Positions 1-5,630 of a stretch of 5,931 nucleotides of DNA are shown here, one piece after another (position 1 is the stretch's first letter; each line of letters starts with the position of its first letter). The translations under genes and the position numbers were made by a program. The stretch is from an uncultured Alphaproteobacteria bacterium. Its GTDB lineage: Bacteria; Pseudomonadota; Alphaproteobacteria; Bin95. A model generated the notes under the pieces. It was not told the DNA's origin. It searched no databases and saw nothing but the letters and a program-made list of their open reading frames with translations. The stretch lies in assembly GCA_913060845.1 (NCBI GenBank), contig CAJXVF010000174.1, positions 1 through 5,931 on the forward strand, given 5' to 3'.

Positions 1-42
1 GTAGAGAGGTCTCGTGGGCTCGGAGATGTGTATAAGAGACAG
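1..42. other. Nextera library adapter (synthetic, not genomic)
   Basis: Bases 1-8 (GTAGAGAG) match a Nextera i7 index in adapter orientation, 9-23 (GTCTCGTGGGCTCGG) match the Nextera i7-side adapter, and 24-42 (AGATGTGTATAAGAGACAG) are the Tn5 mosaic end used in tagmentation. The same 42 bases occur in reverse complement at 5883-5924. This is untrimmed adapter left in an assembly. Genomic sequence begins at 43. Translated in frame, the adapter gives the peptide MGSEMCIRDR, which falsely supplies a GTG start at 14 to the truncated gene that follows. Confidence 0.98.
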
Positions 43-43
43 G

Positions 44-610
44 GATGTTAGCCTGACCAATTCGATGATCAGTTTGCTGGCTTATTTGGCATCCAATTAC
101 TTCGCGACTGGGCGGGTGACGCCGCGCTCCGGCAATGATCACCCAATCGCTGCACCTTATGGCCTGTTTGAAACAGCCGATCGGCCGATAGCGGTAGCGC
201 CCAATGATGACGTGTTCTTTGGCCGCTTAATGGATGCGCTAGACCTATCGCCACTCAAGGATGATCCGGACTTTGCCTCCAATCACCTGCGTGTGGAGAA
301 CCGGGAGCGATTGAATGCAGCCGTGATTGAACGCTTGGCGACTGCGGATGCGGATACCTGGGTCGAGCAGCTAAACGCCGCCGGAATTCCATGCAGCCAT
401 ATTTACGACGTCGCAGGCGTCTTCAACGATCCGCAAGTCCAAAGCCAAGACATGCAGATGACAATCACGCACCCAATCCATGGCGACATGGAGGTGCTTG
501 GCTTCCCAATCAAGTTCGCCACTGCACCCTGTGACGTGCGTATGCCAGCGCCTGATCTAGGCGAACACACAGCCGAGCTGTTGGCCGAATTGTATCCGTC
601 CGGAGATTAG
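44..610 (+). CDS. CaiB/BaiF family III CoA-transferase, C-terminal part (5' truncated by contig end)
   Basis: Family III CoA-transferases move CoA between acyl-CoA and a free acid through aspartyl-CoA thioester intermediates in the cytoplasm (formyl-CoA transferase, CaiB, BaiF and related enzymes). About 188 genuine residues remain of a protein usually near 400. The fragment opens with DVSLTNSMISLLAYLA, matching the family's DVSLLDS-like helix just after the catalytic Asp region. It continues with a GNDHPIAAPYGLFETADRPI block, a WVEQLNAAGIPCSHIYDV block and the C-terminal PDLGEHTAELLAEL block, all typical of the family. The catalytic Asp would lie upstream, off the contig. The first ten residues read in this frame from base 14 are adapter and must be removed, so the true start is not in the window. 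It ends 3 nt before the stop of the converging minus-strand gene. The specific substrate cannot be told. Confidence 0.9.
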   Translation, partial: DVSLTNSMISLLAYLASNYFATGRVTPRSGNDHPIAAPYGLFETADRPIAVAPNDDVFFGRLMDALDLSPLKDDPDFASNHLRVENRERLNAAVIERLATADADTWVEQLNAAGIPCSHIYDVAGVFNDPQVQSQDMQMTITHPIHGDMEVLGFPIKFATAPCDVRMPAPDLGEHTAELLAELYPSGD

Positions 611-613
611 CGC

Positions 614-1255
614 CTATTTCGCCGTTTCAAGAATGTAGCTGAACAAGCGCCGTTGCTGGCCGTTGCCTGGAACAGGCTCGACGCCGTGGAAGAATGTGTC
701 CGTCTTGAAGAAGCAGAACGCTGTGTTTGGTGCATAAGGCATCGTCGCCACGCGCTGGAACTTGTCGAAGCTATGGTGGGGACCGCCCGGGCAAGTGAAG
801 CTCGGGTCTTTCGGCAAGTATAACGATGTGCCGAGCTCAGGATTTGCTTGCGAGTGTGGCATGTAGAATAGGGCTGCCAATACGCGCTCTACCCGGCCAG
901 TGTGTGGGCCAAGGGCGTATTTGCCGTTGTCGGATAGTAGCATCGGCGTCGCGGAAAAGCGCATCGTGCCGACCTCGTCGCCAAAGCGCTCGGCGATTTG
1001 TGGCAGGAATTTCCGTAACATGGTCAGTGCAAATTGCTCACTGCGGAACTGCCGGCCGACATCGTGCCAGAACGCAGCGAGCTCAGGGTCTAAGCGGCCA
1101 AGCGCTTCTGATGAGAATTCCAGGACACCACGTTCACTCTCGGTCCCAGCATCGCCTTGGACCCAGCCCATATCTGTGATTGATGTGAATTTGGATGGTT
1201 CAGGCATACGGGCCATGAGTTCGGCATAGAAGTCTGCCGGAAATACTTCATTCGC
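614..1255 (-). CDS. Fe(II)/2-oxoglutarate oxygenase-like domain with HxG instead of HxD (3' part of the broken fusion)
   Basis: The frame is open from just after the TAG (1255) to the stop at 614-616. An annotation starting at the first ATG (1216) gives 200 residues, but the 13 codons before it (ANEVFPADFYAEL) look like the conserved N-terminal segment of this oxygenase type, so 1216 is probably not a natural start. Numbered from that ATG, the core has LGPHTG at 102-107 (proximal His105), then VLAALFYMP, LGTSLYLP, a distal His177 in TFFHGVEPV, and RR at 189-190 that could bind the 2OG carboxylate. The usual iron ligand Asp in HxD is Gly107 (codon GGC, 896-898 on the complement). Fe/2OG halogenases such as SyrB2, WelO5 and BesD carry Ala or Gly here so that halide can bind iron. 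Alternatives are a non-halogenating variant or an inactivated domain. No signal peptide or membrane segment is seen. Confidence 0.75.
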   Translation of the reverse strand, partial: ANEVFPADFYAELMARMPEPSKFTSITDMGWVQGDAGTESERGVLEFSSEALGRLDPELAAFWHDVGRQFRSEQFALTMLRKFLPQIAERFGDEVGTMRFSATPMLLSDNGKYALGPHTGRVERVLAALFYMPHSQANPELGTSLYLPKDPSFTCPGGPHHSFDKFQRVATMPYAPNTAFCFFKTDTFFHGVEPVPGNGQQRRLFSYILETAK

Positions 1256-1484
1256 CTACCAATGCGGCGTCGGGTCGAGCGCTACGGGGGCCTCAGCGAT
1301 ATTTGCTTTTACGGCTTCAAATGCTTCCGCTGCGGAAAGGCCAGCGATTTTTGGGCCAGCAGGGCGGGTTTGTGCAGGTGCAGCAGGTTCTTCGCCAGCT
1401 AGAATTGCGCCAAGCCGTTCTGCGTCCGCTGCCTCACGCCAGAAAATTACATTGCCGGCGCCTTTGAAGAAACCTTCTGTCTGC
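1256..1484 (-). pseudogene. C-terminal end of the FkbM domain plus Ala/Pro-rich linker (frame-shifted middle segment)
   Basis: This frame carries QTEGFFKGAGNVIFWR, the expected C-terminal signature of FkbM methyltransferases, which is missing from the frame encoding the rest of that domain. It continues into a linker rich in Ala and Pro (GEEPAAPAQTRPAGPKIAGL), then a helix-like stretch (SAAEAFEAVKANIAEAP), and ends at TAG (1256-1258) after LDPTPHW. The frame does have an ATG at 1510, but there is no Shine-Dalgarno site before it and its first codons overlap methyltransferase coding sequence. It is therefore better read as the middle of the interrupted gene than as an independent 84-residue protein. 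Confidence 0.7.
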
Positions 1485-2225
1485 AAATGATGCAGCGCGC
1501 TGACGGTCATCTACGTGGAAGCCAATTTCGGCCATATGCGTCAGGATTGCTTGGTGCTCTGCCAAATTTCCATTGATTTCCACCAATACGGATTTGAGCG
1601 CTGGATGGTGCAGTGTTTCCGCCATGCCGGCGACAACAGCATGCTCCAAGCCATCCACGTCAATTTTGATATGTGTGGGTGGTTCGGTGACGCCAGCCTC
1701 AATCAACTCGTCCAGTGGTGCCGCAAAGCAGCCCTGGCTGAATTGGACTTTCATTGGCGCGAGATTGGGGTCAACCGCTTCGCCAAATGCGTGGCAGGAG
1801 CCGCCAGCTTCAAATCGGCCAAGGTAGAATTTGTCGAAGCCCGCTTTCTCCGCAATGGCCATGCAATAGGCTGAAATCTGTTCAGACAGGCCGTTGATGA
1901 AGGTATTCTGGTTCAACAGTGCGTAATTTTGTGATTCGGGCTCAAAGGAGATCACTCGAATGCCGCGCGTGGCCGCTGCCCAGATCGAATACATTCCGAC
2001 ATTGGCACCGATATCGACCAGCACATCATCTGCCGCAAATGTCTCAATCCACGCAAGCGTATCCCGTTCCTTCGAATGGAAGGTCTGTACGCGCCATTCG
2101 GTGAGCTTATTCGGCGTCACATATTTCGCAGCGCCCCCGAAATAGGGGATTTTGGAGATGCCTGGGGTGGCGGCTTGCGGCTGGGCGGTAGCACTAGGCT
2201 GGGCATTAGCGGTTGCTTGCAACAT
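1434..2225 (-). CDS. FkbM family SAM-dependent methyltransferase domain (5' part of the broken fusion)
   Basis: FkbM-type enzymes transfer a methyl group from S-adenosylmethionine, usually to a hydroxyl of a sugar, polyketide or other small molecule. Numbered from the ATG at 2225, SAM motif I is DIGANVGMYS at 71-80, the acidic loop is FEP at 94-96 and the family-typical IKIDVDGLEH lies at 186-195. The frame leaves homology after DDRQRAAS (about 1488) and ends at 1434-1436 with a basic non-homologous tail, because of the frameshift. Possible starts are ATG 2225, preceded by GGAAAG with 8-nt spacing (preferred), ATG 2258, preceded by AGGG, and ATG 2315, with no clear site. The N-terminus before the core is low-complexity (Ala, Gln, Thr, Pro). 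It is divergent from the flavoprotein gene at 2401. The methyl acceptor is unknown. Confidence 0.88.
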   Translation of the reverse strand: MLQATANAQPSATAQPQAATPGISKIPYFGGAAKYVTPNKLTEWRVQTFHSKERDTLAWIETFAADDVLVDIGANVGMYSIWAAATRGIRVISFEPESQNYALLNQNTFINGLSEQISAYCMAIAEKAGFDKFYLGRFEAGGSCHAFGEAVDPNLAPMKVQFSQGCFAAPLDELIEAGVTEPPTHIKIDVDGLEHAVVAGMAETLHHPALKSVLVEINGNLAEHQAILTHMAEIGFHVDDRQRAASFADRRFLQRRRQCNFLA

Positions 2226-2400
2226 AAACAAAGCTTTCCGTGAAATTACAGAATTCATCCACACCCTGGACACCACTCGGTTAATAGCGCGTGAACCATG
2301 TTTGAATGGCGGCATTTGGCTATATCCGCGCTTGTGCGCCTGCTTGCGGTCGGGTTAGCCTTTCATCTGAACAAGCAATCTTAGGAATTGGAGTGTGACG
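2226..2400. promoter_or_regulatory. Divergent intergenic region between methyltransferase locus and flavoprotein operon
   Basis: The two transcription units point away from each other here, so both promoters should lie in or near this stretch. On the minus strand TATTAA (2286-2281) is the best -10-like hexamer, but no matching -35 was found. On the plus strand TTGCGG (2344-2349) is -35-like, without a convincing -10. No clear palindromic operator was seen by eye. If the start at 2315 is used for the methyltransferase, the region shrinks to about 85 bases. The individual promoter elements are guesses. Confidence 0.4.
2390..2393 (+). promoter_or_regulatory. Shine-Dalgarno site deciding the flavoprotein start
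   Basis: GGAG at 2390-2393 stands 7 nt before ATG 2401, the usual spacing, but only 1 nt before the alternative GTG at 2395. An AGGA at 2383-2386 stands 8 nt before that GTG, so both starts are possible. ATG with GGAG is preferred and removes two residues from the longer reading. Confidence 0.6.
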
Positions 2401-3912
2401 ATGGGCGAAGCGGCCTATGACGTTGTTGTAGTTGGTGCGGGCAATGCAGCCCTTTGCGCCGCAATTTCGGCCCATGAAAATGGCGCTCGGGTGCTTGTGC
2501 TGGAAAAAGCGCCGGAGGAGGAGAAGGGCGGTAATTCATACTTCACCGCTGGCGGTTTCCGCTTCATGCACAATGGTTTGGATGACGTTCGTGAGGACGT
2601 ATTGGTTGATATGTCTGATGACGAAGCGGACAAAATGATCCTGCCGACCCATGACCGGCAGTTCTTCTATGAAACGCTAATGAAGGTGACGCGCGGTCAA
2701 TCCAATGAGGACCTGGCCTGGACACTGATTGATGGCTCCCGCCCAGCGATGGCGTGGCTGCGTGAGAATGGCGTGCGCTTCATTCCAATGTATGGCCGTC
2801 AGTCTTTCTTGGTTGATGGCAAACAGCATTTCTACGGCGGCGTGAACGTTGAGGCGGTCGGCGGCGGCCCTGGCCTCGTTGATTTTCTCATGAAGCGCTG
2901 CAGCGACCTTGGTATCGAAATCCGTTACGGCACCGGCGCCACGAAGCTTCATCAGCAAGATGATTACCGTATCACCGGCCTACAGGTGCGCGCACCTGGC
3001 GGATATGAGGATATCGACTGCAAATCTGTGGTTCTGGCCTGCGGCGGGTTTGAATCTAACCCTGAAATGCGTGTGCGCTATCTCGGCCAAGGCTGGGACC
3101 TGGCGCGAGTGCGGGGTACACGGCACAACACGGGCGACGGTATTCAGATGGCGCTTGATATCGGTGCGGTGCCATATGGCAACTGGTCCGGCTGCCATTC
3201 GGTAGGGTGGGATATCTCTGCGCCGCCGTTTGGTGACCGTTGGGTACTGGATAACTTCCAGAAGCACTCATACCCGCTTGGCATCATGGTGAATATGCAT
3301 GGTGAGCGGTTCGTGGATGAGGGCGAGGATTACCGGAACCTGACATATGTGCGCTTTGGCAAGGCGATTATGAGCCAGCCGCATTACACCGCCGTTCAAA
3401 TCTTTGATCAGAAGACCGTGGGCCAATTGCGGGATGAATATCGCATCAAAGAGATCACCCGCGTTGTGGGCAATACAATCGAGGAGTTGGCGGAAGGCTT
3501 GGATATCCCAGCCGACAAACTCAAAGAGACGATTGAGGCCTATAACGCCGCTTGTCCCGATCAGGCGACCATCGACGCACAATATAATCCAGCCATCCTA
3601 GATGGCATTGGCACGAAGGGTATTTCGCCGGCCAAATCCAACTGGGCGCTGCCAATCACTGAGCCACCCTATGAAGCCTGGGTTACGACTACGGGCGTTA
3701 CATTCACATTCGGCGGCCTGAAGATCGACGAGAAGAACACTGTGCAGAACAAAGCAGACCGGCCAATCCCCGGTTTGTACGCTGCCGGTGAACTCGTCGG
3801 TGGCTTGTTCTATGAGAATTACCCAGGCGGGACAGGCCTTATGTCCGGTTCTGTCTTTGGGCGGCGTGCTGGCCAATATGCTGCCGAACACGCGCGCACG
3901 CTGAACGCTTAA
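2401..3912 (+). CDS. TcuA-like FAD-dependent dehydrogenase (fumarate reductase/succinate dehydrogenase flavoprotein superfamily)
   Basis: The 503-residue cytoplasmic flavoprotein is of normal length for the FAD-dependent tricarballylate dehydrogenase (TcuA) group. TcuA oxidises tricarballylate to cis-aconitate, and wider superfamily members interconvert C-C single and double bonds next to carboxylates or ketones. FAD-binding signs are VVVGAGNAALCAA (9-21) with Glu35 ending the second strand, KGGNS (42-46), CGGFESN (214-220), NTGDGI (243-248) and the C-terminal GLYAAGELVGGLFYENYPGG (458-477). GERFVDE at 301-307 matches the superfamily motif near the substrate site. No signal peptide, haem-binding CXXCH motif or iron-sulfur domain is visible, and no TcuB-like electron-transfer partner follows, so the redox partner is unknown. 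It is the first gene of a compact plus-strand run. The tricarballylate label is by similarity only, since the neighbours are not those of the tcu operon. Confidence 0.88.
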   Translation: MGEAAYDVVVVGAGNAALCAAISAHENGARVLVLEKAPEEEKGGNSYFTAGGFRFMHNGLDDVREDVLVDMSDDEADKMILPTHDRQFFYETLMKVTRGQSNEDLAWTLIDGSRPAMAWLRENGVRFIPMYGRQSFLVDGKQHFYGGVNVEAVGGGPGLVDFLMKRCSDLGIEIRYGTGATKLHQQDDYRITGLQVRAPGGYEDIDCKSVVLACGGFESNPEMRVRYLGQGWDLARVRGTRHNTGDGIQMALDIGAVPYGNWSGCHSVGWDISAPPFGDRWVLDNFQKHSYPLGIMVNMHGERFVDEGEDYRNLTYVRFGKAIMSQPHYTAVQIFDQKTVGQLRDEYRIKEITRVVGNTIEELAEGLDIPADKLKETIEAYNAACPDQATIDAQYNPAILDGIGTKGISPAKSNWALPITEPPYEAWVTTTGVTFTFGGLKIDEKNTVQNKADRPIPGLYAAGELVGGLFYENYPGGTGLMSGSVFGRRAGQYAAEHARTLNA

Positions 3913-3915
3913 GGA
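3911..3915 (+). promoter_or_regulatory. Ribosome-binding site overlapping the flavoprotein stop codon
   Basis: AAGGA at 3911-3915 shares its first bases with the TAA stop at 3910-3912 and sits 9 nt before ATG 3925. This supports that start and translation of the dehydrogenase from the same message. Confidence 0.7.
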
Positions 3916-3924
3916 CACTAAATA

Positions 3925-4815
3925 ATGACTGAACCAAATATGCTCGGATTCGTTGGCGTCGGCGTCATGGGCGAAAAGATGTGTCGGAATATGGCCATCA
4001 AAGCCGGCAAGCCGGTGCTCGCATTCGATCAGAGCAAGGAGTCACTGCAGCGCTTGTTTGAGCATGGCGTTGAAAGCGCTAATAGCCTTGCTGACGTGAT
4101 GGCCCGGACGGACATGGTGTTCCTCTCACTCCCCGGCGAGCCACAAGTGCGGGCAGTTGTGCTAGGTAAGGGCGGATTGCTGGAGAACGCAAAACCCGGC
4201 CAAATCATTGTGGATTGCTCGACTTGCCCAGTAGCACTCGCGCAGGAGATTGCTGAGGCTGCAAAGGCGAAGGGCGTATTTTTCCTGGATGCGCCGGTAT
4301 CTCGCGGAACGAAGGCTGCGGAGAACGGCACGCTAAACTTTATGGTTGGCGGTGATCAGGCCAGCTTTGATGCCGCCAAGCCTTATATCGAGACCATGGG
4401 TGTCGACATCATCCTTTGCGGTGGTCCTGGGGCCGGGCAGACGGTCAAGCTGATGAACAACATGATCGTCGTGCAGACGGTCCGCGCAATTGCTGAAGCA
4501 TTGAAAGTCGCACAGGAATCTGGCGCAGTTGATGGCAAAGTGCTGTTCGAGACGCTGACGACCGGCTCTGCCGATAGCTTCGTTCTCCGCAATCATGGCC
4601 TCAACAGCATGTTGCCCGGCACACACCCAGCCAAGACATTCCCGGTCAAATACATCAAGAAAGACCTGGGCTACGCACTTGAATTGGCTGAATCTTGCGG
4701 CGTTGTGATGACCGGTGCCGAGACGACCATGGACCTGCTGAACAAGGCCGAGGCCATGGAATTCGGCGACCGCTACTACACCATCATCATAGACGCGCTG
4801 GAAAAACGGGGGTGA
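3925..4815 (+). CDS. NAD(P)-dependent beta-hydroxyacid dehydrogenase (3-hydroxyisobutyrate dehydrogenase / tartronate semialdehyde reductase family)
   Basis: The 296 residues match the family's usual length. Members oxidise beta-hydroxyacids to semialdehydes, or the reverse, in the cytoplasm. The N-terminal Rossmann fold shows GFVGVGVMGEKMCRNM (8-23), with GxGxxG at 11-16. The second strand ends VLAFD with Asp35, which suggests NAD rather than NADP (inference). The substrate-binding signature is DAPVSRGTKAAENGTL (122-137), in which the common SGG is SRG. GGPGAGQTVKLMNNM (166-180) contains the catalytic Lys175, and KKDLGYALELA (245-255) is the C-terminal helix motif. All catalytic features are present. 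It lies 12 nt after the flavoprotein gene, and its TGA overlaps the GTG start of the next gene. Substrate is unknown: 3-hydroxyisobutyrate, 2-hydroxy-3-oxopropionate or a related acid. Confidence 0.9.
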   Translation: MTEPNMLGFVGVGVMGEKMCRNMAIKAGKPVLAFDQSKESLQRLFEHGVESANSLADVMARTDMVFLSLPGEPQVRAVVLGKGGLLENAKPGQIIVDCSTCPVALAQEIAEAAKAKGVFFLDAPVSRGTKAAENGTLNFMVGGDQASFDAAKPYIETMGVDIILCGGPGAGQTVKLMNNMIVVQTVRAIAEALKVAQESGAVDGKVLFETLTTGSADSFVLRNHGLNSMLPGTHPAKTFPVKYIKKDLGYALELAESCGVVMTGAETTMDLLNKAEAMEFGDRYYTIIIDALEKRG

Positions 4816-5627
4816 CCCAGGCTTGGAAAGCCTACGCATTCCGATATGCCAGCATGCCGGAGCGGTATGAGGATCAACTGTTTCTTGGCGGCGACCCAAG
4901 CGTCAATTGGGGCATGGATTATTTCTTCTGGGCGCTGCAATCGCGTGATCGGACCATTGTCGTTGATACGGGCGCCAATGCCGCCAAAATGGCACCCAAG
5001 GGTCGCACGCCGCTAATTGATCCCGTATCGGCGCTGGCAGGCGTTGGCATCGACGCTAGCGAAGTGACAGAAGTGTTCCTTACCCACGCCCATTGGGATC
5101 ATGTTGGCAATCTAGATGCATTCCCTAAAGCGCATTTCTGGATGCAGGCGCGGGAAATGCAGTCTGTGACGGGTCCCGATATGACCTACACAAAGATTCG
5201 CGGCTCCTACCAGATGGACGAGGTGCAGAAGCTTGTCGGCCTCGTCTACGAAGACCGCCTGACATTCCTGGATGGCGATGGAACATTCGCACCTGGCCTC
5301 GACTATCTTTTGCTACCGGGGCACAGCGCCGGACAGACGGCCCTTCGGGTCCAGACGGAAAATGGGCCGGTTCTGCTCGCGTCAGATGCTGTGCACTATT
5401 ACCGCGAGGCCTTAGAAGAACGCGTCTTCCAAAGCTTCAACGATGTCAAAGAAATGCTGGCAAGCTTGCGCCAATGCATGGCTGAAGTTGGCGGGGACCT
5501 TGATCGCCTGATACCCGGCCATGATCCCATTGTTTCAGCTCGGTATCCTGCAGAAACGCATCTGGCGAATGGCGAGCCTGTCGCCCTTAGAATCGACCAA
5601 CTGCCAACCAAGCCGTTAGGAATTTAG
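4812..5627 (+). CDS. Metallo-beta-lactamase-fold hydrolase, N-acyl-homoserine-lactonase-like
   Basis: Starting at GTG 4812, which overlaps the preceding TGA as GTGA, the protein has 271 residues. The open frame extends upstream to 4695, but those codons are out-of-frame dehydrogenase sequence (His/Arg-rich) and are not real. All di-zinc ligands are visible: THAHWDH at 91-97 (His92, His94, Asp96, His97), His171 in LPGHSAGQ, Asp192 in LLASDAVHYY and His237 in LIPGHDP. The N-terminal RYASMPERYEDQLFLGGDP and MDYFFWALQSRDRTIVVDTG match the AttM/AiiB-type lactonase group, whose members open lactone rings in the cytoplasm. There is no signal peptide. In this metabolic setting a pathway lactone or ester is as likely a substrate as a quorum-sensing signal. 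It is followed 3 nt later by a paralogue. Confidence 0.87.
   Translation: MTQAWKAYAFRYASMPERYEDQLFLGGDPSVNWGMDYFFWALQSRDRTIVVDTGANAAKMAPKGRTPLIDPVSALAGVGIDASEVTEVFLTHAHWDHVGNLDAFPKAHFWMQAREMQSVTGPDMTYTKIRGSYQMDEVQKLVGLVYEDRLTFLDGDGTFAPGLDYLLLPGHSAGQTALRVQTENGPVLLASDAVHYYREALEERVFQSFNDVKEMLASLRQCMAEVGGDLDRLIPGHDPIVSARYPAETHLANGEPVALRIDQLPTKPLGI
5618..5621 (+). promoter_or_regulatory. Ribosome-binding site for the second metallo-hydrolase
   Basis: AGGA at 5618-5621, inside the last codons of the first hydrolase gene, stands 9 nt before ATG 5631. It supports that ATG as the start and tight coupling of the two paralogues. Confidence 0.6.
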
Positions 5628-5630
5628 CCG

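Larger units (their letters stand above)
614..2225 (-). pseudogene. Disrupted FkbM methyltransferase / Fe(II)-2OG oxygenase-like fusion gene
   Basis: Three consecutive minus-strand reading frames fit one former (or mis-sequenced) gene of about 535 codons. The methyltransferase domain is followed by its C-terminal signature in another frame, then an Ala/Pro-rich linker, then the oxygenase N-terminus running straight through a TAG. Two lesions separate the parts. One is a +1 shift around 1484-1487, where one surplus base in the minus-strand run TTTG would restore RAAS-(L/F)Q-TEGFFKG. The other is the TAG at 1256-1258, between DPTPHW and ANEVFPADFYAEL. No ribosome-binding site or credible start follows the stop: the next ATG (1216) would delete the conserved VFPADFYAEL segment. 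The lesions could be real pseudogenisation or consensus errors in the assembly. The parts are listed separately below. Confidence 0.7.

Noticed and set aside
14..43. GTG start and N-terminus (MGSEMCIRDR) for the CoA-transferase
   Set aside because: These codons are adapter sequence; the gene is truncated at its 5' end.
826..1229. Plus-strand open frames of 109-117 codons over the oxygenase domain
   Set aside because: Translations are Arg/Ser/Cys-rich without family features; the minus strand carries clear homology.
1515..1874. 119-codon plus-strand open frame opposite the methyltransferase
   Set aside because: It covers the SAM-binding core in antisense and has no recognisable motif.
2401..3912. 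Assigning the gene symbol tcuA
   Set aside because: Sequence resembles the TcuA group but the operon lacks tcuB, tcuC and tcuR; orthology is not shown.
3598..3918. 106-codon minus-strand open frame, with similar ones at 2677-2958, 2980-3267 and 3268-3582
   Set aside because: They are antisense to the flavoprotein gene, have no family motif or ribosome-binding site, and reflect codon bias of the real gene.
4695..4811. Upstream extension of the first metallo-hydrolase
   Set aside because: It is an out-of-frame reading of the dehydrogenase gene, with an implausible His/Arg-rich composition; family homology begins at the GTG at 4812.
4333..4899. 188-codon minus-strand open frame
   Set aside because: It lies opposite the well-supported dehydrogenase and hydrolase genes and its translation shows no recognisable domain; a shadow frame.
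4812..5627. Calling the metallo-hydrolase a quorum-quenching AHL lactonase
   Set aside because: Family similarity and metal ligands are clear, but this family has varied substrates and there are no quorum-sensing genes nearby, so the specific function is not supported.
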